From: Hyphomicrobiales bacterium | Lineage (GTDB): Bacteria; Pseudomonadota; Alphaproteobacteria; Rhizobiales; Rhizobiaceae | NCBI GenBank assembly: GCA_900473685.1 | Contig: UCNE01000009.1 | Coordinates: 361,277-425,276, forward strand | DNA: 64,000 nucleotides | Direction: 5' to 3' | Shown here: positions 44,033 through 52,586 of the stretch, one piece after another | Position numbering within the stretch: the first letter of the stretch is position 1 | Layout of the letters: each line of letters starts with the position of its first letter | The notes under the pieces: generated by a model | The model's database searches: none | Seen by the model: the letters and a program-made list of their open reading frames with translations, nothing else | Told to the model about the DNA's origin: nothing | Made by a program: the position numbers and the translations under genes

Positions 44033-46300
44033 ATGAGAGACCTCTCTGCGGGTCCACGCGTCCTCCTCAAGCGGTTGCGCGAACTGATGGCGGAACCACT
44101 CGAGCCGCAGGATCGCCTTGACCAGATTGTTCGCCAGATTGCGCAGAACATGGTCGCAGAAGTGTGTTCGGTCTATGTGCTGCGCTCCGATGGCGTGCTC
44201 GAACTCTATGCCACCGAAGGTCTGAACAAGGGCGCCGTGCATCTTGCGCAATTGCAGATGGGGCAGGGCCTTGTCGGCACCATTGCGGCCTCCGCACGGC
44301 CGCTCAACCTTTCAGACGCGCAGGCGCATCCGGCCTTCACCTACCTGCCGGAGACCGGCGAGGAAATCTATCATTCCTTCCTTGGTGTGCCGATCCTGCG
44401 CACCGGCCGCTCGCTCGGCGTTCTCGTCGTGCAGAACAAGGCCAGCCGCACCTATCGCGACGACGAGGTCGAAGCGATGGAAACGACGGCGATGGTGCTG
44501 GCCGAAATGGTCGCCACCGGCGAATTGAAGAAGATCACCCGGCCCGGCCTCGAACTCGATCTGTCGCGGCCGGTGACGATCGAAGGCTCGAGCTTCAACG
44601 ATGGCATTGGTCTCGGCTACGTCGTGCTGCATGAGCCGCGCATTGTCGTCACCAATCTGCTCAACGACGATACCGATCATGAACTCGGACGGCTGGCCGA
44701 AGCGCTGGGGTCGCTACGCATCTCGATCGACGACATGCTGTCGCGCCGTGACGTTTCCATGGAAGGCGAGCACCGCGCTGTTCTCGAAGCCTACCGGATG
44801 TTTGCGCATGACCGCGGCTGGGTCAGGAAGCTCGAAGAGGCGATCCGCAACGGGTTGACGGCGGAAGCGGCAGTTGAGCGGGTGCAGAGCGAGACCAAGG
44901 CGCGGATGATCCGGCTGACGGATCCGTACTTGCGCGAGCGCATGCATGATTTCGACGACCTCGCCAACCGGTTGCTCCGGCAGCTGACCGGCTACGGCGC
45001 CAAGATGTCGGCGACGGATTTCCCGAACGATGCGATCGTCGTGGCGCGTGCCATGGGGGCGGCCGAGCTGCTTGATTATCCGCGCGAAAACGTGCGCGGC
45101 CTCGTGCTGGAAGACGGCGCGGTGACCAGCCATGTGGTGATTGTTGCACGCGCCATGGGCATTCCGGTGGTTGGCCAGGCGGCAGGCGTCGTGGCGCTTG
45201 CGGAAAATGGCGATGCGATCATCGTCGATGGCGACGATGCCCAGCTGCATTTGCGGCCGATGGCCGATCTGCAGCGGGCTTATGAAGAAAAAGTCCGGCT
45301 GCGCGCCCGGCGCCAGGAACAATACCGGGCTCTGCGCGATGTTGCACCGGTGACCCGGGACGGCAAGCGCATCAAGCTGCAGATGAATGCCGGCCTTCTG
45401 GTCGATCTGCCGCAGCTGTCGGAATCAGGCGCCGAGGGGATCGGTCTGTTCCGCACCGAGCTGCAATTCATGATTGCCTCGACCATGCCGAAGATGGAAG
45501 AGCAGGAACTGTTCTACCGTAACGTCATGAAGCAGGCGGCCGGCAAGCCGGTGACCTTTCGCACGCTCGATATCGGCGGCGACAAGGTGGTGCCCTATTT
45601 CCGCGCGGCGGAAGAGGAAAACCCGGCGCTTGGCTGGCGGGCAATTCGCCTGTCGCTCGATAGGCCCGGCCTGTTGCGCACGCAGCTGCGCGCCATGCTG
45701 CGCGCTTCGGCAAGCCAGGAACTGCGCATCATGCTGCCGATGGTGACGGAAGTGTCGGAGCTGCGCACGGTGCGCGAGCTGCTGCAGAAGGAAATCCAGC
45801 GGCAATCGAAGATCGGCGAACAATTGCCGCGCAAGCTGCAGTTCGGCGCCATGCTGGAAGTTCCGGCCCTGCTCTGGCAACTGGATGAACTGATGGACGA
45901 GGTCGATTTCGTCTCGGTCGGCTCCAACGATCTGTTTCAGTTTTCGATGGCGGTCGATCGCGGCAATGCGCGGGTGTCGGACCGCTTCGACGTGCTCGGC
46001 CGGCCGTTCCTGCGGATCCTGCGCGACATCGTCCGGGCGGGCGACCGCAACGAAACGTCCGTGACGCTGTGCGGCGAAATGGCGAGCAAACCGTTGTCTG
46101 CGATGGCGCTGCTCGGTATCGGCTACCGCTCCGTCTCGATGTCGCCGACGGCCGTCGGCCCGGTCAAGGCCATGCTTCTGGCGCTCGATATCGACAAGCT
46201 ATCGGCCATGCTGCATGCGGCACTGGACGACAAACGCAGCCAGACATCGGTGCGCGAGATGCTGGTGGCGTTTGCGGCGGAGACCGGGGTGCCGTTGTAG
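44033..46300 (+). CDS. ptsP: PEP-protein phosphotransferase, EI-Ntr (PtsP)
   Basis: PtsP (755 aa) starts the nitrogen phosphotransferase relay (to NPr and EIIA-Ntr). An N-terminal GAF domain (about 20-165; GQGLVGTIAASARPLNLSDA) senses glutamine/2-oxoglutarate in relatives. The phospho-His lies in DGAVTSHVVIVARAMGIPVVG near residue 365. The PEP-binding barrel has GIGLFRTELQFM, RTLDIGGDKVVPYF and VSVGSNDLFQFSMAVDRGN, and ECGEM-like TLCGEMASKP with the catalytic Cys. GGAGAC precedes the ATG. It controls potassium, nitrogen and carbon-storage responses in rhizobia. Confidence 0.96.
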   Translation: MRDLSAGPRVLLKRLRELMAEPLEPQDRLDQIVRQIAQNMVAEVCSVYVLRSDGVLELYATEGLNKGAVHLAQLQMGQGLVGTIAASARPLNLSDAQAHPAFTYLPETGEEIYHSFLGVPILRTGRSLGVLVVQNKASRTYRDDEVEAMETTAMVLAEMVATGELKKITRPGLELDLSRPVTIEGSSFNDGIGLGYVVLHEPRIVVTNLLNDDTDHELGRLAEALGSLRISIDDMLSRRDVSMEGEHRAVLEAYRMFAHDRGWVRKLEEAIRNGLTAEAAVERVQSETKARMIRLTDPYLRERMHDFDDLANRLLRQLTGYGAKMSATDFPNDAIVVARAMGAAELLDYPRENVRGLVLEDGAVTSHVVIVARAMGIPVVGQAAGVVALAENGDAIIVDGDDAQLHLRPMADLQRAYEEKVRLRARRQEQYRALRDVAPVTRDGKRIKLQMNAGLLVDLPQLSESGAEGIGLFRTELQFMIASTMPKMEEQELFYRNVMKQAAGKPVTFRTLDIGGDKVVPYFRAAEEENPALGWRAIRLSLDRPGLLRTQLRAMLRASASQELRIMLPMVTEVSELRTVRELLQKEIQRQSKIGEQLPRKLQFGAMLEVPALLWQLDELMDEVDFVSVGSNDLFQFSMAVDRGNARVSDRFDVLGRPFLRILRDIVRAGDRNETSVTLCGEMASKPLSAMALLGIGYRSVSMSPTAVGPVKAMLLALDIDKLSAMLHAALDDKRSQTSVREMLVAFAAETGVPL

Positions 46301-46321
46301 CTTGCGAGATTGCTGAGGGAG

Positions 46322-46463
46322 CCCCCCTCTGTCGGCGACGCCGACATCTCCCCCACAAGGGGGAGATTGGCCGCTGGCGTTGTGCCTTCCTTACCTGGAT
46401 GTCATAGGGAAAAGAATGATCTCCCTCCTTGTGGGGGAGATGTCACGAAGTGACAGAGGGGGG
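46322..46463. repeat. Long inverted repeat (MITE-like) between ptsP and prfA
   Basis: The left arm 46322-46367 begins CCCCCCTCTGTC and includes GACATCTCCCCCACAAGGGG. The right arm 46419-46463 is its near-perfect inverse, ending GACAGAGGGGGG. The arms of ~45 bases enclose a 51-base non-coding loop. The transcript could fold into one long hairpin between the two genes, so it may act as a processing site or terminator. This is a different family from the RIME-like elements. Confidence 0.85.
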
Positions 46464-46531
46464 TAAACTCTCCTCAAACACAATTGGATCGGACCGGCGC
46501 GCGTTTCGCAGCTGGTCCCACGGAGTACACA

Positions 46532-47614
46532 TTGGCTACCTTACCTGTTGAAAAGATGCGCGAGCTGGAGCGCCGGTTTTCCGAGATCGAGGCGCGCATG
46601 GCCGAGGGGCCGGCGGCTGATGTCTATGTGAAGCTGGCATCGGAATATTCCGAGCTGCAGCCTGTTGTGACGAAGATCCGGCTGTATGAGAAGGCGCAGG
46701 CCGAGCTTGCCGACGTCAACACGCTTCTGACCGCTAAGGATACCGACCGCGAGATGCGCGATCTCGCCGAAATGGAAAAGCCCGAGATCGAGGAGCGGAT
46801 CGAAAAGCTCGAGCAGGAAATGCAGATCCTTCTGCTGCCGAAGGACGCGGCCGACGAAAAGAGCGCCATTCTTGAAATCCGCGCCGGCACCGGCGGCTCC
46901 GAAGCGGCGCTCTTTGCCGGTGATCTCTTCCGCATGTACGAGCGCTATGCGGCGGGCAAGGGCTGGAAGGTCGAGGTGCTTTCGGCCAGCGATGGCGATG
47001 CCGGCGGTTTCAAGGAAATCATCGCGACCGTGACCGGGCGCGGGGTGTTTTCCAAGCTGAAGTTCGAATCCGGCGTGCACCGGGTGCAGCGCGTTCCCGA
47101 TACGGAAACGCAGGGGCGCATTCACACCTCGGCGGCAACCGTCGCCGTTCTGCCGGAAGCCGAGGATATCGATATCGAGATCCGCAACGAGGATATCCGT
47201 ATCGATACGATGCGGTCGTCGGGTGCTGGCGGCCAGCACGTCAACACGACGGACTCAGCCGTGCGTATCACTCATATGCCCTCGGGCATCGTTGTCACAT
47301 CCTCGGAAAAATCGCAGCACCAGAACCGCGCCAAGGCGATGCAGGTTTTGCGTTCGCGGCTCTATGACATGGAGCGGCAGAAGGCCGACAGCGAGCGGTC
47401 CGCCGCGCGCAAAAGCCAGGTCGGGTCGGGTGACCGTTCGGAACGTATTCGCACCTACAACTTCCCGCAGGGGCGCGTCACCGATCACCGCATCAACCTG
47501 ACGCTCTACAAGATCGACCGGATGATGATGGGCGAAATCGACGAGGTGGTCGATGCGCTACTCGCCGACTACCAAGCCGATCAGCTGGCGCAGCTGGGCG
47601 AGGTCAAGGGATGA
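46532..47614 (+). CDS. prfA: Peptide chain release factor 1
   Basis: RF1 (360 aa, standard length) ends translation at UAA and UAG. GSGG-equivalent [20 protein letters not shown] contains the universal GGQ, which triggers peptide release. The codon-reading PxT motif is PDT in [20 protein letters not shown], where many bacteria have PAT or PVT. The start is TTG at 46532, 7 bases after CGGAG; this gives exactly 360 residues and the N-terminus (M)[12 protein letters not shown]. The stop overlaps the prmC start. Confidence 0.96.
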   Translation: MATLPVEKMRELERRFSEIEARMAEGPAADVYVKLASEYSELQPVVTKIRLYEKAQAELADVNTLLTAKDTDREMRDLAEMEKPEIEERIEKLEQEMQILLLPKDAADEKSAILEIRAGTGGSEAALFAGDLFRMYERYAAGKGWKVEVLSASDGDAGGFKEIIATVTGRGVFSKLKFESGVHRVQRVPDTETQGRIHTSAATVAVLPEAEDIDIEIRNEDIRIDTMRSSGAGGQHVNTTDSAVRITHMPSGIVVTSSEKSQHQNRAKAMQVLRSRLYDMERQKADSERSAARKSQVGSGDRSERIRTYNFPQGRVTDHRINLTLYKIDRMMMGEIDEVVDALLADYQADQLAQLGEVKG

Positions 47615-48474
47615 CCGATACGCTCGATAGCCTGTTTGCCGAGGCCCGGGCGGCATTTCTGAAGGCCCATATCGGCGAGGCGGCGCTTGATGCGCGGGTG
47701 CTGATTTCCGGCCTGCTCGACCTGCCGGCGGTGGCGTTCATGACGCGCGGTGGCGAGATTGTTTCGCAAAAGGATGCGGAGCGCATTCGCGCGGCGATTG
47801 CGCGGCGGGCAGCGCATGAGCCGGTTCACCGTATTCTCGGGCAACGCGAATTCTACGGGCTGGTACTTGGCATGTCGCAAGACACGCTGGAGCCGAGGCC
47901 GGATTCGGAGATGATCGTCGAGGGGCTCATTCCCTTTGCGCAGAAATTCGTGGCACAGAAGGGTTCGTGCCACCTGATCGATCTTGGTACCGGTACGGGG
48001 GCGATCTGCCTGGCGTTGCTCAGCGCCGTACCGGAGGCAACCGGGATCGGGTCCGACCTGTCGGCAGGCGCCGTCGAGATGGCCAAGGCCAATGCGGAGC
48101 GCAATGGCCTTAGTGACCGTTTCGCCGGCGTGGAAAGCGACTGGTTTGCCGGGATCGCCGGAAAATTCGACATCATCGTGTCAAATCCGCCCTATATACG
48201 CACAAGCGTGGTTGCATCGCTGGCGCCTGAAGTGCGCGATCATGACCCGGCGCTGGCGCTCGATGGTGGCGCTGATGGTCTGGACGCCTATCGCACCATC
48301 GCTGAACATGCCGCGCGCCATCTGGCAGAGGATGGAATTGTCGGTGTCGAGATCGGGTACGACCAGCTGCAGATGGTTGGACAGCTTTTCGAAGATCAGG
48401 GCTTCCGGGTGATTGGCCGGGTGAAGGATCTGGGTGGAAATGACCGCGCCATCCTGTTCACCTTCGGCCGCTAA
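47611..48474 (+). CDS. prmC: Release factor glutamine methyltransferase
   Basis: PrmC/HemK (287 aa) methylates the glutamine of the GGQ motif in RF1 and RF2. The SAM loop is [20 protein letters not shown] near residue 125, and [14 protein letters not shown] holds the NPPY that binds the glutamine. The N-terminal helical domain contacts the release factor. ATGA overlap with prfA couples synthesis of enzyme and substrate. Confidence 0.96.
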   Translation: MTDTLDSLFAEARAAFLKAHIGEAALDARVLISGLLDLPAVAFMTRGGEIVSQKDAERIRAAIARRAAHEPVHRILGQREFYGLVLGMSQDTLEPRPDSEMIVEGLIPFAQKFVAQKGSCHLIDLGTGTGAICLALLSAVPEATGIGSDLSAGAVEMAKANAERNGLSDRFAGVESDWFAGIAGKFDIIVSNPPYIRTSVVASLAPEVRDHDPALALDGGADGLDAYRTIAEHAARHLAEDGIVGVEIGYDQLQMVGQLFEDQGFRVIGRVKDLGGNDRAILFTFGR

Positions 48475-48829
48475 CCCCTGCAAACCGGCGGATATCGCGA
48501 TGTTCTTTTTCGAAACCGTGAAGAAAAGGCTTGGAATCATACGGGAAGCGGGCTAGGTTCCTCTCACGCACTGGGCAGAAAGTCAAAGATCAGAGATTCG
48601 TTCCGGTCAGACCTTGCCGCAGGGATTACTCTCAAAAAAGAGTTTCTAAGGTTCGACAGTGCCTGGTGCGGGTACCTGTTAATTTGACTTTAACCAGCGA
48701 CGGTACCGTCAAGAGGCGGTTGGGTCGCGGCGCGTGTCTGCTTGATGCGGAATCCGTTGAGACGGAATTCCTGGCAAGCCGCGACGCCACAAGATCATCA
48801 ATATCAAAGAGAATCCAGGTGAGTGAACG
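48475..48829. promoter_or_regulatory. Leader region of the DUF4167 gene with a perfect palindrome
   Basis: About 355 bases without a supported gene. TTGACT at 48683-48688 could serve as a -35 element. GACGGTACCGTC at 48699-48710 is a perfect 12-base palindrome and could be an operator. An 18-codon frame at 48500-48556 lacks a ribosome site. The long leader before a highly expressed-looking gene suggests post-transcriptional control, but this is inference. Confidence 0.45.
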
Positions 48830-49732
48830 ATGAGGCCAGGACAGCAGAACAAGCGCGGCCGTGGGCGTAACAACAACAATACCAGCAGCAGCAACAATAG
48901 TGGCGGCGGTAACAACAACAATCATAACCGGAAGGGTTCCAACCCGCTGACCCGGACCTATGACAGTTCCGGCCCGGACGTGAAGATCCGCGGTACCGCC
49001 CAGCATATCGCCGAAAAATACGCGACGCTTGCCCGTGATGCCCAGAGCTCCGGCGACCGCGTTGTGGCGGAAAACTATCTTCAGCACGCCGAACACTACA
49101 ACCGCATCATTGCAGCCGCCCAGGCGCAGATGCAGGAACGGTTCCAGCGTGACGATCGCAGCGACTACAATGATCGCAACGATTTCCAGGATCGCGACGG
49201 CAACGAGCGCGACGACGACATGGATGGCAGCGACGGCGACGAGACCTCCGGCCAGGACCAGCAGGCCGAGCAGGGGCGTCATCAGCAGCAGGCGGATCGC
49301 CAGCAGCGGCGTCAGCCGGAGGGCGAACGTCAGCAGCGCCAGCCGCAGCAGCAGGATCGCCAGCCCCGCCAGCCCGAGCAGGATCGCCAGCCCGACCAGG
49401 ATCAGCAACCGGACCAGGAGCGCCAGCCGCGCCCGGACCGCCCTGCACGTCAGCCACGCGCCGAACGTGCCGAGCAGGCACGTCCCGACCTTGCGCCGCA
49501 GCCCGTCATCGACGGTTCCGGCCCGCAGCCGGTGATCGAAGGCACGCCGGCCGAGGTTTCGCTGGAGGAAGAGGCACCGACGGGCCGCGCTCCGACGCGC
49601 CGCCGTACGGCTCCCCGTCCGCGCCGCCAGCCGCGCCGCGGTGAAGCCGGTGGCGACGAGGCAGCATCCGGTGAAGCCGGTAGTGATCAGGGCGGCGATG
49701 CGCCGTCGCTGGAACCTGTGACGACAGAATAA
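48830..49732 (+). CDS. DUF4167 domain-containing protein
   Basis: A 300-residue protein. Residues 1-38 are Asn/Arg/Gly/Ser-rich (RGRGRNNNNTSSSNNSGGG). Residues ~39-100 form the DUF4167 domain (LTRTYDSSGPDVKIRGTAQ, YATLARDAQSSGDRVVAENY, LQHAEHYNRIIAAAQ). The rest is a disordered Asp-then-Gln/Arg/Pro-rich tail with repeats such as DRQPRQPEQDRQPDQ, ending with basic and acidic patches. Such composition suggests RNA binding or condensate formation; no function is established. It follows prmC, a conserved rhizobial position. Confidence 0.92.
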   Translation: MRPGQQNKRGRGRNNNNTSSSNNSGGGNNNNHNRKGSNPLTRTYDSSGPDVKIRGTAQHIAEKYATLARDAQSSGDRVVAENYLQHAEHYNRIIAAAQAQMQERFQRDDRSDYNDRNDFQDRDGNERDDDMDGSDGDETSGQDQQAEQGRHQQQADRQQRRQPEGERQQRQPQQQDRQPRQPEQDRQPDQDQQPDQERQPRPDRPARQPRAERAEQARPDLAPQPVIDGSGPQPVIEGTPAEVSLEEEAPTGRAPTRRRTAPRPRRQPRRGEAGGDEAASGEAGSDQGGDAPSLEPVTTE

Positions 49733-49778
49733 TCCGCAAAGGCTGCCGGTAGGCACCGCTTGCAGATGATTTGAAGAG

Positions 49779-49805
49779 CCCGGCCGTTTTGCGGCCGGGT
49801 TTTTT
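49779..49805 (+). terminator. Rho-independent terminator after the DUF4167 gene
   Basis: Perfect 8-bp GC stem CCCGGCCG/CGGCCGGG with a 5-base loop TTTTG, followed by six T. It lies 46 bases after the DUF4167 stop codon and is one of the clearest terminators in the window. Confidence 0.92.
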
Positions 49806-49887
49806 GTTGCGCCGATCTGGCGTAGACACGGGTATAACGTGATCGGAAGGCCCGGCAGCCGTGCCGGTTGCGTCGACGGGGGATCGC

Positions 49888-50550
49888 ATGGATGGCTGGA
49901 CTTTGCATTGGTTGGACGCGTCGGGTGACCTCTCCGGGTATCGCGCCGAGATAACCGCGGCATTCGAACAGTCATACCGGACTGTTTTAACGATGCTGCC
50001 ACCGCCAAGACTTGATATTCTTGTCCAGCGGCTTGCCGGTGCGACAATTCCCGGTGTCGGCATTGCCGGATATGCGCAGCGCAGCACGATGTTTTCGATG
50101 ACGGTCGATCCCGACGAGCCGAATTTTGCAGACAGTCTCAGGGACGGCGCGCTGAACCGGCAGATCATTCATGAAGTGCATCATTGCCTGCGCATGGCGG
50201 GCCCAGGTTATGGGCATACGCTGGGCGAAGCGCTGGTGACCGAGGGGCTGGCCGGGCAGTTCGTCCGCCGTCTCATGGGCACGCCGCCGGAACCTTGGGA
50301 ATGTGCCGCCACGCCAGAGGTGCTACAGGCCGTCCTTCCCAGCGCAGACGAGCTTGGCGCGATGAACTATGACCACGATGTGTGGTTCTTCGGTACGGCC
50401 TTAGAGCCCTGCCGGTTCGGCTACACGCTGGGATACCAGATTGCCGGACGCTGGCTGGACAAGGCCGGGGAGGTCGATGCCGCCACCTGGGTGAATGTGC
50501 CGGCGGCGGCGGTGCTGGCCTTGGGGATGGAGCAGCGTGCGCAAGATTAG
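49888..50550 (+). CDS. DUF2268-type putative zinc-dependent protease
   Basis: A 220-residue protein of the DUF2268 'predicted Zn-dependent protease' group. QIIHEVHHCLRMAGPGYGHT has an HExxH metal site (H-E-V-H-H), and LGEALVTEGLAGQFVRRL gives the third ligand Glu in the usual EG-x-A position. LDILVQRLAGATIPGVGIAGYA is the upstream beta-hairpin. There is no signal peptide, so it would act in the cytoplasm. GGGGA lies 5 bases before the ATG. Substrate unknown. Confidence 0.82.
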   Translation: MDGWTLHWLDASGDLSGYRAEITAAFEQSYRTVLTMLPPPRLDILVQRLAGATIPGVGIAGYAQRSTMFSMTVDPDEPNFADSLRDGALNRQIIHEVHHCLRMAGPGYGHTLGEALVTEGLAGQFVRRLMGTPPEPWECAATPEVLQAVLPSADELGAMNYDHDVWFFGTALEPCRFGYTLGYQIAGRWLDKAGEVDAATWVNVPAAAVLALGMEQRAQD

Positions 50551-50576
50551 GAATCTTGCGGCCCTGCAGCCAATGG

Positions 50577-51161
50577 TCAGGCCGCAATGCCGTGAACAAT
50601 CAGCGCAGCCAGGTTGGCCGTTGCCGCCGTTTCATCGACCCGGCCGCGGATGAACTCGCGGGCGATAACTTCCGCAGCCCCGGCAAGGGCGGCGCAGCGT
50701 AAACGCAGGTCATCCGGCGGCAAGTCTGAGAAACGGGCAAGAGCGGCAGCGGTGAGGACGGCATAATCGTCGGCCAGTGCCTGCCGGACGGCATCCATCT
50801 GCGCATTGCCGCGCAACGCGCCGGACATGGCCAGCCATTCCAGCCCGCTCTCCACCGCGCAACCGATATAGGCGGCGCTGATGACCTCGGCGATTGCCGG
50901 AAGGGTGGGGGCCGCCTTTTCGAGGCCTTCCTTCAATTTTCCAACGTGGCGGGCTTCGATCTCTTCCGACAGGGCAATCAGCAGGCCTTCGCGCGTGCCG
51001 AAATGCTCGTAGGCGATCGGTTTGCTGACACCTGCACGCTCCGCCAGATGGCCAAGCGTCAGGGCGTCGGCGCCGCATTCGCGCAGGATGTCCCGTGCCG
51101 TATCGAGAAGTTGCGCGCGCCGCTCCGGCCTGGGGAGTTTGCGCATTTCGAGTTTTGCCAT
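50577..51161 (-). CDS. TetR/AcrR family transcriptional regulator
   Basis: A 194-residue TetR repressor. The HTH is RRAQLLDTARDILRECGADALTLGHLAERAGVSKPIAYEHFGTREGLL (residues ~14-61, consecutive blocks). The C-terminal ligand domain ends AANLAALIVHGIAA-like. AAGGAAGG lies 6 bases before the ATG at 51161. It diverges from an oxidoreductase gene, across a gap with palindromic AT-rich sites, and probably represses it and itself. Confidence 0.92.
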   Translation of the reverse strand: MAKLEMRKLPRPERRAQLLDTARDILRECGADALTLGHLAERAGVSKPIAYEHFGTREGLLIALSEEIEARHVGKLKEGLEKAAPTLPAIAEVISAAYIGCAVESGLEWLAMSGALRGNAQMDAVRQALADDYAVLTAAALARFSDLPPDDLRLRCAALAGAAEVIAREFIRGRVDETAATANLAALIVHGIAA

Positions 51162-51226
51162 CGGCGCCTTCCTTAATTTTTGCAATCGGGTGGCCTGCCT
51201 CTTGAAAATGGTATTTTCCCAACTAC

Positions 51227-51253
51227 CTACTAGTAGTAACTTACTATTGGTAA
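51227..51253. promoter_or_regulatory. Candidate TetR operators between tetR and the oxidoreductase gene
   Basis: CTACTAGTAG at 51227-51236 is a perfect 10-base palindrome, and TTACTATTGGTAA at 51241-51253 is a second inverted repeat (TTAC-N5-GTAA). Both lie in the AT-rich core of the 136-base divergent gap. Assignment to the neighbouring TetR protein is inferred. Confidence 0.6.
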
Positions 51254-51297
51254 TATTGGCAATGCGCCGATGTCGCCCTGTCTCAGGAGATAAGATC

Positions 51298-52317
51298 ATG
51301 TCGAGCAGATTAAACCCAGTCCTGATCATCGGCGGCTCCGGCGTCGTCGGCAGCTGGACGGCACGGACCATTCGCAAACTGCATCCCGGCCTGCCGCTTG
51401 CCATCGGCGGGCGCGACCTAGCCAAGGCAGAGGCCGTTGCCCGGGAGATTGGCGGTGCGACGGGCATCAGGGTTGATCTCGACCGCGCCGATCTGGGGCT
51501 TTCGGGCGGCGAGGCTTTCAGTGCGGTCGCGGTGTTCGTCAAGGACGACAGGCTGTCTTCGATGCGCTATGCGCAGCATCATAGGATTCCCTATATCAGC
51601 ATTTCCAGCGGCACGTTCGAAATCGGGCCAGAGGTGGCGCAATATATCCATGCGCCGGATCGGGCGCCGATCCTGCTCGCCAGCCATTGGCTGGCGGGTG
51701 CGGCGATCTTCCCGGTCCTGGCCTTTGCCAAGGATTTTCAACGGATCGACGCTGTTCGCATCGGCGTTTTGCTCGATGAACAGGACATGGGCGGACCGGC
51801 GGCGCTGACGGACTATAACCGCATCACCGGCGCTGCCCCGGCGGCGCTGACGGTGAAAGACGGCAAGATGTACTGGGCTGGCAGTGACGACGGCAAGGCG
51901 CGCTATGTCAGTGTCGATGGCGTTGAGCTGGACGCGCAGGCCTATTCGCCATTTGACATCATGGCGCTGGCTGCCCGCACCGATGCGAAGGCGATCCGGC
52001 TTGATCTTGCCTATAGCGTTTCCGCCAGCCGCCGACGTGGCGAGGCGTTTTCGACGGAAATCACCATCGAGATCGAGGGGGAGGGGACGGATGGCAAGCT
52101 GCGGCTGGACCGGCACGAAATCGTCCACCCGCAGGGGCAGGCGCCGCTCACGGCACTGGGTGTTGCGCTCGCGGTGGAACGGTTGCTCGGCCTTGCGGGC
52201 GGGGATGCTCCGAAGGCTGGCCTCTACCTGCCGGAAGTGCTGATCGATCCCGGCTACTACATTGACCGGATGAAGGAGTTTGGAGCGGTTTTTGAGGACA
52301 AAAGGGCTGTGGTCTAA
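51298..52317 (+). CDS. Saccharopine dehydrogenase-like NAD(P)-binding oxidoreductase
   Basis: A 339-residue protein with an N-terminal Rossmann fold: NPVLIIGGSGVVGSWTARTI carries GxGxxG, then LAIGGRDLAKAEAVAREIG with the GRD that binds the nucleotide phosphate. The middle (HHRIPYISISSGTFEIGP) and end match the saccharopine-dehydrogenase/trans-acting enoyl-reductase type. The substrate is unknown. GGAGA lies 8 bases before the ATG at 51298. Control by the divergent TetR gene is likely. Confidence 0.85.
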   Translation: MSSRLNPVLIIGGSGVVGSWTARTIRKLHPGLPLAIGGRDLAKAEAVAREIGGATGIRVDLDRADLGLSGGEAFSAVAVFVKDDRLSSMRYAQHHRIPYISISSGTFEIGPEVAQYIHAPDRAPILLASHWLAGAAIFPVLAFAKDFQRIDAVRIGVLLDEQDMGGPAALTDYNRITGAAPAALTVKDGKMYWAGSDDGKARYVSVDGVELDAQAYSPFDIMALAARTDAKAIRLDLAYSVSASRRRGEAFSTEITIEIEGEGTDGKLRLDRHEIVHPQGQAPLTALGVALAVERLLGLAGGDAPKAGLYLPEVLIDPGYYIDRMKEFGAVFEDKRAVV

Positions 52318-52333
52318 ACGAAGGGGCAACTCA

Positions 52334-52462
52334 AACCTCCGTCATTCCCGTGCTCGTCACAGGAATTCAGCCAGCCCAAGTCCTTGGGCCGAGAGTTCCT
52401 TTGACCCGGCAGACGCCGGGTCGCTGGACCCCGCCACAAGGGCGAGGAAGACGGAGGGTGGA
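52334..52462. repeat. Rhizobial intergenic palindromic element, copy 3 (best-preserved ends)
   Basis: The ends CCTCCGTCATTCC and GGAAGACGGAGG are inverted repeats. Internal hairpins CCCAAGTCCTTGGG and CCCGGCAGACGCCGGG are clear. Same family as 7653-7800 and 28905-29020. Fills most of the gap between the oxidoreductase and the phosphotransferase genes. Confidence 0.78.
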
Positions 52463-52586
52463 TGTCCGTTTCCTCAAGTAAGCGGTTCCAGCATTTGTCA
52501 GCAGGAAACCCTCGCCGGTGAGCACAGCGGGGGTTTTTGTCTTCTGGAGGGTTTTTTGTGGTCGGTGCAACCGCTATATCCTGGCC

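Noticed and set aside
48500..48556. An 18-codon frame (MFFFETVKKRLG) in the DUF4167 leader
   Set aside because: No ribosome site and no amino-acid pattern of an attenuation peptide.
49260..49460. Short tandem sequence repeats that could suggest a CRISPR array
   Set aside because: They encode the Gln/Arg/Pro-rich tail of the DUF4167 protein in frame; spacing and sequence are irregular. The RTX repeats were rejected for the same reason. No cas genes are present.
48632..50047. A 471-codon open frame antisense to the DUF4167 gene
   Set aside because: It arises from the biased Gln/Arg/Asp codons of the real gene; its Leu/Val-rich translation is a shadow.
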